From UMGS1840 sp045661305 (GTDB taxonomy: Bacteria > Bacillota > Clostridia > UMGS1840): DNA of 27,044 nt. A program made the translations under genes and the position numbers. Where the stretch lies: NCBI GenBank assembly GCA_045661305.1, contig JAZRFJ010000030.1, positions 1 to 27,044 on the forward strand. Direction: 5' to 3'. Below, in pieces: positions 16,193 to 22,798 of the stretch (position 1 is the stretch's first letter; each line of letters starts with the position of its first letter). Below the pieces are notes generated by a model, which did not search any database, was not told the origin of the DNA, and saw nothing but the letters and a program-made list of their open reading frames with translations.

Positions 16193-17066
16193 AACCTAAA
16201 CCTCCCAACTCATAAATAAATACTTCTTCAAGTGTTAAGCTTACAAAATCGAATATAACAGGATTGTAAGACTGTATAATATTTTTTGCTTCTTCAAGAT
16301 TTCCTTTTATAATCATCGTATATACTGAGCCTGTTTTTGTGATGTGAAGAACATCAAGCTTACTTTTTATACCGTCCATACAATCATCTTTAAAAGCAAG
16401 CTGTAATTTATGTATATTTCCTTTAAGGTCATCAAGCGGTTTTTCAATAACCATTTTTCCGTTATGTATTATTCCCACATGGTCGCATATATCTTCAAGC
16501 TCTCTTAAATTGTGTGATGAAACAAGAACGGTCATTTCTCTTTCATAAACATCGGAAATGATTATGTTCATTATCTTTTTTCTCATAACAGGGTCAAGTC
16601 CGTCAAGAGGCTCGTCGAGTATTAAAATTTCAGGCATACACGAAAGCACAAGTCTGAATGCGACCTGCTTTTTCATTCCTTTTGAAAGTCTTCTTATCTG
16701 CCTTGTTTCTTCAATTTTCAAAACTTCCCCAAGCTTTTCATAACGCTCTCGGTTAAAACTTTTATAGATGCTCTCGTAATATTTTGCCATTTCTTTTACT
16801 GTAAAGCTACCAAAATAATGCCAGTCATCGTTTATACACAAAATTCTTTGCTTTAAAGAATTGTTTTCCCATACAGGCTCACCGTCAATAAGAATTTCTC
16901 CGCTATCCTCTTTATATACACCTGTAAGGTGGTTTATTATCGTAGTTTTTCCTGCACCGTTAGGACCGATAAGACCGTAGATGCTTCCCTTTTTCACATT
17001 TATGTAAAAATCCGAAAGTGCAGTAAAATCGCCGAATTTTTTAATAATGCCTTTTGCTTTTATCAT
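16167..17066 (-). CDS. ABC transporter ATP-binding protein (YtrB-like)
   Basis: The protein has 299 residues. Walker A is GPNGAGKTT (34-42), the signature is LSKGM with a preceding RR, Walker B is ILILDEPLDGLD, and the switch His is in SSHNLREL. After about residue 215 a non-conserved tail of ABC-2-type ATPases follows. It energises the permease that overlaps its 3' end. It starts only 3 bp after the GntR stop codon, so the three genes form one transcript. In Bacillus the homologous ytr operon responds to cell-wall antibiotics. A half-transporter that works as a dimer is expected. The ATPase call is certain, the substrate is not. Confidence 0.93.
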   Translation of the reverse strand: MIKAKGIIKKFGDFTALSDFYINVKKGSIYGLIGPNGAGKTTIINHLTGVYKEDSGEILIDGEPVWENNSLKQRILCINDDWHYFGSFTVKEMAKYYESIYKSFNRERYEKLGEVLKIEETRQIRRLSKGMKKQVAFRLVLSCMPEILILDEPLDGLDPVMRKKIMNIIISDVYEREMTVLVSSHNLRELEDICDHVGIIHNGKMVIEKPLDDLKGNIHKLQLAFKDDCMDGIKSKLDVLHITKTGSVYTMIIKGNLEEAKNIIQSYNPVIFDFVSLTLEEVFIYELGGLGYEFENIIV

Positions 17067-17069
17067 CTT

Positions 17070-17441
17070 CTAATCATTCCTTTCTTTGAAAATTCTTTTT
17101 GTTATGCTATCAATTTTTTCTTTTGGTTCATTGTAGAATGACAGCTCTTTTATCGTTTCTTCAAGTGTTTTGTAAAGAATATCAAGCTGTTTTTTGCTTA
17201 TTTCGGGGATTTTCGCTACAAAATTCCCTTTTCCCTGCACGCTGTAAATAATCCCTTCAGCTTCTAAAGTCTTGTACGAGCGTTGCACAGTATTGGGATT
17301 TACGGTTAAGCTAACCGATAATTCCCTTACCGACGGCAATTTTTCATCGGGAGATAACGCACCGCTTATTATAAGCTCCTTTATTCCGTTTGTTATTTGC
17401 TCATGTATGGGGCTTCCGCTTTTGTAGTCCAGCTTAATCAT
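17070..17441 (-). CDS. GntR family repressor, YtrA subfamily
   Basis: The protein has 123 residues, the short form typical of the YtrA subfamily, and starts at ATG 17441 behind AGGTG. The winged helix spans about residues 10-75: PIHEQITNGIKELIISGAL, then LPSVRELSVSLTVNPNTVQR as the HTH, then LEAEGIIYSVQGKGNFV as the wing. The C-terminal 45 residues form two helices for dimerisation and no ligand domain is present. It leads an operon with an ABC ATPase and permease, the usual arrangement for this subfamily. A perfect dyad lies over its own start point, so it very probably represses the operon until a cell-envelope signal appears. Confidence 0.92.
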   Translation of the reverse strand: MIKLDYKSGSPIHEQITNGIKELIISGALSPDEKLPSVRELSVSLTVNPNTVQRSYKTLEAEGIIYSVQGKGNFVAKIPEISKKQLDILYKTLEETIKELSFYNEPKEKIDSITKRIFKERND

Positions 17442-17459
17442 CTAATCACCTCACTATCA

Positions 17460-17484
17460 ACTGTATTAATACGGTTAGTACAGT
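17460..17484 (-). promoter_or_regulatory. Operator of the YtrA-type repressor
   Basis: The half-sites ACTGTAnTAA and TTAnTACAGT are perfect inverted repeats separated by 5 bp. They cover the expected transcription start, directly downstream of the -10 box. The position and symmetry are those of YtrA-type operators. Confidence 0.75.
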
Positions 17485-17487
17485 TTC

Positions 17488-17516
17488 AATATAGCATACA
17501 TTTTTTTGTTTGTCAA
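17488..17516 (-). promoter_or_regulatory. Promoter of the YtrA-type operon
   Basis: On the minus strand TTGACA (17511-17516) and TATATT (17488-17493) are 17 bp apart. Confidence 0.85.
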
Positions 17517-17551
17517 TAGTTTTTTAAAAAAAACAGCAGAAAATAAAATTA

Positions 17552-17580
17552 TTGCAATTAACGAGAAGTTATGCTATAAT
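17552..17580 (+). promoter_or_regulatory. Promoter of the lipoprotein/SLH binding-protein operon
   Basis: TTGCAA (17552-17557) and TATAAT (17575-17580) are 17 bp apart. It diverges from the YtrA-type promoter. Confidence 0.75.
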
Positions 17581-17622
17581 GAAATTAATAAAAAAGGATA
17601 AAATAAGAAAGAGGTGCTTATG

Positions 17623-18132
17623 ATGAAAAAACAAGCTTTAACTATTCTTATTATTATGACATTATTCTTTACTGCGGGTTGCAGTAAAAGAGAAAAAAAC
17701 CTTTATCTCCCTGAAGTAAAAAACGATAAAATTTTTACAGTAGTAGGCGGAGATAATGAGGAAAAAGGTTATACAATATCTGTTCCGTCAGAAAACTACC
17801 GTTATGAAAAAGACTATGAAGACGGAAATTTAGAAGAAAAATGGGAATATACTAAAAAAGATGAGATAGAAATTAAAGTTATAACATACAAAAATTCCGA
17901 TGAACAAGCGGCAAGAGGCAAATTTTTAAAAGATAATGACGATTATATTTTCGAGGACTTAATGGGCTATTCACTTTGCGGAGAAGAGCCTGACGGTGAT
18001 ACATTGTGGTTTAATTTATATGAAGAAAACGGGAATGTTTATATAGTTTCGTGGGAATATCCAAAAAACACAACAGAAGAACTAAAAAAAGAATTAGCAG
18101 ATATAGCAGGGACATTTAAGCTTAAAAAATAG
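17623..18132 (+). CDS. Small lipoprotein of unknown function
   Basis: I prefer ATG 17623, 8 bases after GAGG; ATG 17620 is in frame and also possible. The product has 169 residues. The signal peptide MKKQALTILIIMTLFFTAGC ends with a good lipobox (TAGC), with the lipidated Cys at residue 20. The mature part is acidic and rich in Tyr, Glu and Lys, including YTISVPSENYRYEKDYEDG and a late YIVSWEYPKNT. This suggests a small beta-rich domain like those of sodium- or stress-related lipoproteins, but I recognise no family. It lies 13 bp upstream of the SLH binding protein and shares its transcript. The two could work together at the cell surface. Confidence 0.8.
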   Translation: MKKQALTILIIMTLFFTAGCSKREKNLYLPEVKNDKIFTVVGGDNEEKGYTISVPSENYRYEKDYEDGNLEEKWEYTKKDEIEIKVITYKNSDEQAARGKFLKDNDDYIFEDLMGYSLCGEEPDGDTLWFNLYEENGNVYIVSWEYPKNTTEELKKELADIAGTFKLKK

Positions 18133-18145
18133 GGAGGTATGAAAA

Positions 18146-19861
18146 ATGAAAAAATTATTAGCGTTTATTTTATCGATGACAATGATTATGTCTATGACAT
18201 CAATGGTGTTTTCAGAAGGTGAAAAAACTGAAAGCATAAATGGTGAGCCTCGTTTTGTAAAACTGAAAATACCATTTCCCAATGAATTAAAAGAAAATGA
18301 TACCTGGCGTACTGTAGCCAGATATGCGGATTCTAAAGAGGGGATTACATTATCTGCATATTATAACGGCTATATCTATGCTACTGTTCCGATAGAAAAC
18401 AAGGACAGAAAGATAGAAGCATTTGTGCCTGATGCAATTCCTTTTACTGATGAAAATTCTGCAAGCTATGAATTTCATGTTTTTTCTGAGCTTTCGAAAA
18501 CAGGTGTAATTTTAGGAAATGAAAAAGGCGAGGCAAAGCCTTTTGACAATGTAACAAGAGCAGAAGCAGTTGCGATGGTTATGAGATTTTTAGGACTCAA
18601 AGAAATTGCTATGCAAGGCACTGTTAGAATTTTTGACGATGTAAATAGCGATAAGTGGTATTACCGTACTGTTCTTTCTGCATATAATTATGGGCTTGTT
18701 AAAGGAGATTCCCCAAAAACATTCTCACCGAACAGGGCTGTTACAAGAGAGGAAATAACTGTTATGGTCGTAAGAGCTTTACAGTATGCAGGGCTTAGTT
18801 GTAAAAAAAGACAAGTTGAAAACATTGCTGACCTGGATGCTGTTTCATCGTGGGCAAAGGATGCCTATGAGTTTATAGGAATAGATTATATTTCTGACTA
18901 TGATGACAGCGATATGGATAACCCTGTAAGAATGTTAAATCCGCAGAAGAATGCAACAAGGTACGATGTGGCGTATATAATTTATAATTCTGCAAGAAAC
19001 TCTCAGCTTTATCCGTCTGAGTTAGCAGAGCAATTTGGTTTTTCCGAAAAAATGCCTATCATTGATGGTTCAACATCAACATATCCTTTTACAGAGGCGG
19101 TTTATACACAGCTTTTCTATAACGGAAAATCACATGAGCAGTATCCCAAAAGCCATTCTAAGAGCCACGCATCATATCAGCGTCTTATAAACGGCGAGGT
19201 TGATATGCTTTTTTCATCTGTTTATCCTGCAAGTGATATTTTAAAAATGGCAGAGGAAAAAGGTGTCGAATTAGAGCTTATTCCGATTGCTTATGATGCT
19301 ATGATTTTCTTTACAAATGCCGAAAATTCTTCAAAAGGACTTACAAAAGAGCAGATAAGTAATATATATGTGAACGATGCTTATGAAAACTGGAATGAAA
19401 TAGGCGGAGAAAATGCACTTTTATATCCTTATTGCAGAAATAATGACAGCGGAAGTCACGCACAGATGGAAAAGCACTTTTTAAACGGAAATGATATTCA
19501 CCCTGAAGTAAAGAAAGAAACTTCTTATACAATGTCAAATGTACTTACTGATGTAATGAGTGTAAAGACAGAAAATCCGCTTGGCTATGGGCTTGGTTAC
19601 AGTATTTATTACTATTTTAATAATATGGATATGTTCTATAACACAAAAACAGAGCTGAAACTTCTTGAAATAGACGGTGTTTATCCGACAGATGAAACTA
19701 TTGCAAACGGAACTTATCCGCTTTCAAATAATACCTATATTGTTTTAAGAAAAGATACACCCGAAGATGCACCTGCACGAAAAATGTCAGAATTTATGCT
19801 TACAGAGGCGGGGCAATACTGCGTAGAACTTGCAGGTTTTGGCAAGTTAGGGCTGCGATAA
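18146..19861 (+). CDS. SLH-domain protein with a C-terminal PstS-like substrate-binding domain
   Basis: The protein has 571 residues, with GGGAGG 9 bases before ATG 18146. A signal peptide (about 1-23) precedes an N-terminal region and three SLH repeats: about 112-153 (FDNVTRAEAVAMVMRFLGL), 164-217 (FDDVNSDKWYY, VTREEITVMVVRAL) and a degenerate one near 228-288 (ATRYDVAYIIYNSA). From about residue 305 a periplasmic-binding-protein fold of the phosphate-binding type begins: DGSTSTYPFTEAVY, then GEVDMLFSSVYPASDIL and GLTKEQISNIYVND. PstS proteins use such a Ser/Thr-rich loop to hold phosphate. This form would be held in the cell wall by SLH domains rather than by a lipid. No pst permease genes are nearby, so the ligand and function are open. 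The stop codon lies inside the structured repeat that follows. Confidence 0.85.
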   Translation: MKKLLAFILSMTMIMSMTSMVFSEGEKTESINGEPRFVKLKIPFPNELKENDTWRTVARYADSKEGITLSAYYNGYIYATVPIENKDRKIEAFVPDAIPFTDENSASYEFHVFSELSKTGVILGNEKGEAKPFDNVTRAEAVAMVMRFLGLKEIAMQGTVRIFDDVNSDKWYYRTVLSAYNYGLVKGDSPKTFSPNRAVTREEITVMVVRALQYAGLSCKKRQVENIADLDAVSSWAKDAYEFIGIDYISDYDDSDMDNPVRMLNPQKNATRYDVAYIIYNSARNSQLYPSELAEQFGFSEKMPIIDGSTSTYPFTEAVYTQLFYNGKSHEQYPKSHSKSHASYQRLINGEVDMLFSSVYPASDILKMAEEKGVELELIPIAYDAMIFFTNAENSSKGLTKEQISNIYVNDAYENWNEIGGENALLYPYCRNNDSGSHAQMEKHFLNGNDIHPEVKKETSYTMSNVLTDVMSVKTENPLGYGLGYSIYYYFNNMDMFYNTKTELKLLEIDGVYPTDETIANGTYPLSNNTYIVLRKDTPEDAPARKMSEFMLTEAGQYCVELAGFGKLGLR

Positions 19862-20074
19862 AATGTACAGACCGCATAAAGCAATAAAGAGTATATTAAG
19901 TTTTCAGGTAATTTAATACTTTTGAAGAAGAAACAAATTCGCTTTATGCTACGGACAAACCTCGCCTCTCCGCGTACCTTTGTACGCGTTCGTGTGTCCC
20001 AAAGCAACGCTTTGGCTCAGTTTGTCCGTTCTGCACTATTTTCTCTTCGCCCCACGGGCTGCGATAAAATGTAC
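19850..20074 (+). repeat. Structured 206-bp repeat unit flanked by 19-bp direct repeats
   Basis: GGGCTGCGATAAAATGTAC occurs at 19850-19868 and 20056-20074, giving a unit of 206 bp. Between them lie perfect inverted repeats. GCATAAAGC (19874) pairs with GCTTTATGC (19941) and encloses a weaker hairpin. ACGGACAAAC (19951) pairs with GTTTGTCCGT (20020) and encloses CGCGTAC/GTACGCG (19971-19988) and CCAAAGC/GCTTTGG (19999-20015). The first copy of the direct repeat contains the stop codon of the SLH gene. A related, cut copy lies at 26690 behind the other SLH gene. It may be a MITE-like element, a structured RNA or a recombination site. It has no ORF of its own. Confidence 0.7.
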
Positions 20075-20078
20075 GATT

Positions 20079-20114
20079 AACAGATGTAATAATTTTTGTT
20101 ACATCTGTTTTTTT
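20079..20114 (+). terminator. Intrinsic terminator behind the structured repeat
   Basis: AACAGATGTAA and TTACATCTGTT form a perfect 11-bp stem with loop TAATTTTTG, followed by a run of Ts. It probably ended the SLH binding-protein transcript before the repeat unit was added. Confidence 0.85.
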
Positions 20115-20125
20115 GTGTAAAAGTA

Positions 20126-20154
20126 TTGACAAAAAGAAAATATTGATATACAAT
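20126..20154 (+). promoter_or_regulatory. Promoter of the metal-efflux operon
   Basis: TTGACA (20126-20131) and TACAAT (20149-20154) are 17 bp apart. The operator starts 2 bp after the -10 box. Confidence 0.85.
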
Positions 20155-20155
20155 A

Positions 20156-20177
20156 CATTTGAACAAATGTTCAAATG
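20156..20177 (+). promoter_or_regulatory. ArsR/CadC-type operator
   Basis: CATTTGAACA and TGTTCAAATG are perfect 10-bp arms with two central As. This is the TGAACA/TGTTCA dyad known for the ArsR-SmtB-CadC repressors. It covers the expected start point, so metal-free repressor would block initiation. Confidence 0.9.
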
Positions 20178-20191
20178 AAAGGTGTGAAATA

Positions 20192-20548
20192 ATGAAAAAG
20201 GAAGTACCTGTTTGCGAGTATATGCACGCACATGAAGATATTGTAAATGATGTCAAAGAAAAAATGATAGAAGAAAATACACTTTATGATTTGGCAGATT
20301 TATTTAAAATATTTTCAGATACAACAAGAATAAAAATACTGTATGTATTGTCGGAACATTCAATGTGTGTTTGTGATATTGCAACACTTCTTAATATGAC
20401 AGTGTCGGCAGTGTCGCATCAGCTTAAAATTTTAAAGACGGCAAAGCTTGTAAAACATAAGAAAGAGGGAAAAACAGTATTTTATTCCCTTTGCGACAAT
20501 CATGTAAAAACAATAATAAATAATGGGCTTGAACATATAAATGAATAA
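20192..20548 (+). CDS. cadC: CadC-type metal-responsive ArsR repressor
   Basis: I place the start at ATG 20192, 7 bases after AAAGGTG; the frame can be extended to TTG 20159, but that lies in the operator. The product has 118 residues with a winged helix (about 30-105). The metal-site motif is M-C59-V-C61-D, as in CadC. The N-terminal ligands read C8-EYM-H12, where S. aureus CadC has C-x3-C, so a His replaces the second Cys. The alpha-5 site D-x-H and, 11 and 14 residues later, H and E matches the Zn site of CadC. It should sense Cd, Pb or Zn and release the operator. HMA and P1B-ATPase genes follow within 15 and 9 bp, giving one operon. Confidence 0.9.
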   Translation: MKKEVPVCEYMHAHEDIVNDVKEKMIEENTLYDLADLFKIFSDTTRIKILYVLSEHSMCVCDIATLLNMTVSAVSHQLKILKTAKLVKHKKEGKTVFYSLCDNHVKTIINNGLEHINE

Positions 20549-20562
20549 GGGAGGAAGACAAA

Positions 20563-20790
20563 ATGGCAACAATAAAAAGAACATTCAGATTAGAAGAACT
20601 TGACTGTGCAAACTGTGCATCAAAAATGGAAGTTCTTATAAACAAAATTGACGGAGTAAAAAAAGCGACAGTCAGCTTTATGACACAAAAGCTTACAATA
20701 GAAGCAGATGAAGAAAGCTTTAATGAAATAGTAAAAGAAGCACAGAAAGCGTGTAGAAAAATAGAACCTGATTGTAAAATTTTAGTTTAG
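20563..20790 (+). CDS. Stand-alone HMA heavy-metal-binding protein
   Basis: The protein has 75 residues, with GGGAGG before ATG 20563. It consists of a single HMA domain: a beta strand FRLEELDCANCASKMEVLIN with metal ligands C15 and C18, then VKKATVSFMTQKLTIEAD and a last helix and strand. The Asp before the first Cys (DCANCA) is the form seen in Zn/Cd/Pb ATPase domains rather than the copper-type MxCxxC. It lies 8 bp upstream of a P1B ATPase that lacks an N-terminal HMA domain, so it very likely is that domain as a separate protein. It would deliver metal to, or regulate, the pump in the cytoplasm. Confidence 0.9.
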   Translation: MATIKRTFRLEELDCANCASKMEVLINKIDGVKKATVSFMTQKLTIEADEESFNEIVKEAQKACRKIEPDCKILV

Positions 20791-20798
20791 GTGAAGAT

Positions 20799-22652
20799 AT
20801 GACCAAAAAACAAAAGAAAAATTTATATAGAATTATTGTAACTGCACTTTTGTTTGTGCTTACAGCTTTAATTCCCTTAAATTATCCTGTAAAAAGAATA
20901 ATATTTTTTGTAATTTATCTTTTTATAGGATATGATGTTTTATTAAAAGTATTTAAAAATATAAAAAGCATAAAAAATCTTGACGAAAATTTTTTGATGT
21001 CGATAGCAACCCTGGGAGCGCTTTTTATAGACGAGTTTCCTGAGGCTGTTTTTGTTATGCTTTTTTATAAAACGGGTGAACTTTTTGAAAGTATTGCTGT
21101 TGGAAAAAGCAGAAAATCCATAAGTAATCTTATAAATTTAAGACCTGATTACGCAAATTTAATAAAAGACGGAGAAATATTAAAGGTTGGGCCTGAAAGT
21201 GTTTCGGTCGGTGATGTTGTTCTTGTGTCAGCAGGCGAAAAAATTCCTCTTGACGGTGTTGTTGTTAAGGGCAGAGCCTCACTTAACATGATGGCACTCA
21301 CGGGAGAAAGTCTTCCTGTTTTAAAAGAGGTCGGAAGTGAAGTAATGAGTGGAAGTGTGAATATAGACGGAGCTTTGGAAATCCGTGTAGAAAAAGAATT
21401 TTACAATTCTACGGTGAATAAAATTCTTGAGCTTGTAGAGGAGTCAAGCTTAAACAAATCAAAGAGTGAAGCTTTTATAACTAAATTTGCAAGATATTAT
21501 ACTCCTGTTGTTGTGATATGTGCATTTGTTTTAGCAACCCTTTTTCCGCTGTTTTTGGGAAGCTTTTCAATGTGGCTTAAAAGAGCTTTGATTTTCTTAG
21601 TTGTGTCATGTCCTTGTGCACTTGTTATCTCGGTACCGCTTTCTTTTTTTGCAGGGATAGGGAAAGCATCTAAAAACGGAATACTGATTAAGGGCGGAAA
21701 CTACCTTGAAGCATTATCTGATGTGAAAACAGTTATTTTTGATAAGACAGGAACACTGACAGAAGGCGATTTTTTTGTAAGCGGAATATTTACAAAAGAT
21801 GCGAAATATCCAAGCAAGGTTTCAAAGGAAGAACTTCTTGAGCTTGCTGCAAAAAGCGAATATTTCAGCAATCACCCCATTGCACTTTCTTTAAAAAGAG
21901 AATACGGAAGGAAAATTGACAAAAATGAAGTGACAGAGGTTACTGAAATTTTAGGGTATGGTGTTACGGCAACTGTAAACGGAAAGAAAATTATTACAGG
22001 AAACGGTAAATTACTTCTTCTTAAAAATGGGATTGAAATTCCAAAAATAAGTGAAACAGGAAGTGTTTTATACGTTTCGTGTAATAATGAATATATAGGG
22101 CATATCGTGATTGAGGATAAGATTAAGAGCGAGGCAAAGGAAACTGTAGCTTCACTTAAAAAGCTTGGCATTAAAGATATTGTTATGCTTACGGGTGATA
22201 AAAAAGAAATTGCAGAAGAAATTGCAAATAAGCTTGGAATAAATTGTTTTTACAGCGAGCTTCTTCCTCAGGATAAGGTGAAAATTACAGAGAAAATAAT
22301 GAACGATAAAAAAAGCGGTAAGGTTTGTTTTGTCGGTGACGGAATAAACGATGCACCAGTTCTTATGAGGTCAGACATAGGAATATCTATGGGCGGAGTA
22401 GGGAGTGATGCTGCAAACGAAGCATCTGATATTGTTCTTATGGATGACAAGCTCACCAAAATTGTTACTGCAGTTAAAATATCACGAAAAACAAAAAAGA
22501 TTGTGTTAGAGAACATAATATTTGCACTTTTAGTAAAATTTGCAGTGCTTATTTTGGGTGCATTCGGATATGCTGATATGTGGCTTGCCTCTTTTTCAGA
22601 TGTTGGAGTATCTGTTATAGCTATATTAAATGCATTAAGACTTTTTGTGTAA
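20799..22652 (+). CDS. cadA: P1B-type heavy-metal-transporting ATPase (Cd/Zn/Pb)
   Basis: The protein has 617 residues and starts at ATG 20799 behind AGGTGAAG. It contains two N-terminal membrane helices, then further membrane pairs, LTGES in the actuator domain, and the metal-site motif C271-P272-C273 in SCPCALVIS. D315 lies in DKTGTLTEG as the phosphorylated Asp. SNHPIA (the P1B His-Pro motif), MLTGDK and VGDGINDAP follow, and two C-terminal helices. Family members of 700 or more residues carry an N-terminal HMA domain, which is missing here and encoded by the gene before it. It should export Cd2+, Zn2+ or Pb2+ at the cost of ATP. No terminator is visible behind it. Confidence 0.95.
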   Translation: MTKKQKKNLYRIIVTALLFVLTALIPLNYPVKRIIFFVIYLFIGYDVLLKVFKNIKSIKNLDENFLMSIATLGALFIDEFPEAVFVMLFYKTGELFESIAVGKSRKSISNLINLRPDYANLIKDGEILKVGPESVSVGDVVLVSAGEKIPLDGVVVKGRASLNMMALTGESLPVLKEVGSEVMSGSVNIDGALEIRVEKEFYNSTVNKILELVEESSLNKSKSEAFITKFARYYTPVVVICAFVLATLFPLFLGSFSMWLKRALIFLVVSCPCALVISVPLSFFAGIGKASKNGILIKGGNYLEALSDVKTVIFDKTGTLTEGDFFVSGIFTKDAKYPSKVSKEELLELAAKSEYFSNHPIALSLKREYGRKIDKNEVTEVTEILGYGVTATVNGKKIITGNGKLLLLKNGIEIPKISETGSVLYVSCNNEYIGHIVIEDKIKSEAKETVASLKKLGIKDIVMLTGDKKEIAEEIANKLGINCFYSELLPQDKVKITEKIMNDKKSGKVCFVGDGINDAPVLMRSDIGISMGGVGSDAANEASDIVLMDDKLTKIVTAVKISRKTKKIVLENIIFALLVKFAVLILGAFGYADMWLASFSDVGVSVIAILNALRLFV

Positions 22653-22692
22653 AAAAACCAATATTTTGCCCAAATTTTATACATAAAATATA

Positions 22693-22721
22693 TTGACTTT
22701 TTGGAAAAATTAGTGTATAAT
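22693..22721 (+). promoter_or_regulatory. Promoter of the large SLH protein
   Basis: TTGACT (22693-22698) and TATAAT (22716-22721) are 17 bp apart. A 12-bp perfect palindrome, TAAGTATACTTA (22727-22738), lies at the expected start point and could be an operator or an mRNA 5' element. The leader is about 70 nt. Confidence 0.8.
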
Positions 22722-22798
22722 CGTAGTAAGTATACTTATCTATACAAATCCATATAATTTTGTTAAAAATTTTTTTAAAATATAAGGAGTGATTGTTA

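Noticed and set aside
19862..20055. A protein-coding gene in the structured repeat
   Set aside because: The frames through it have no ribosome binding site or family pattern and cross the perfect inverted repeats.
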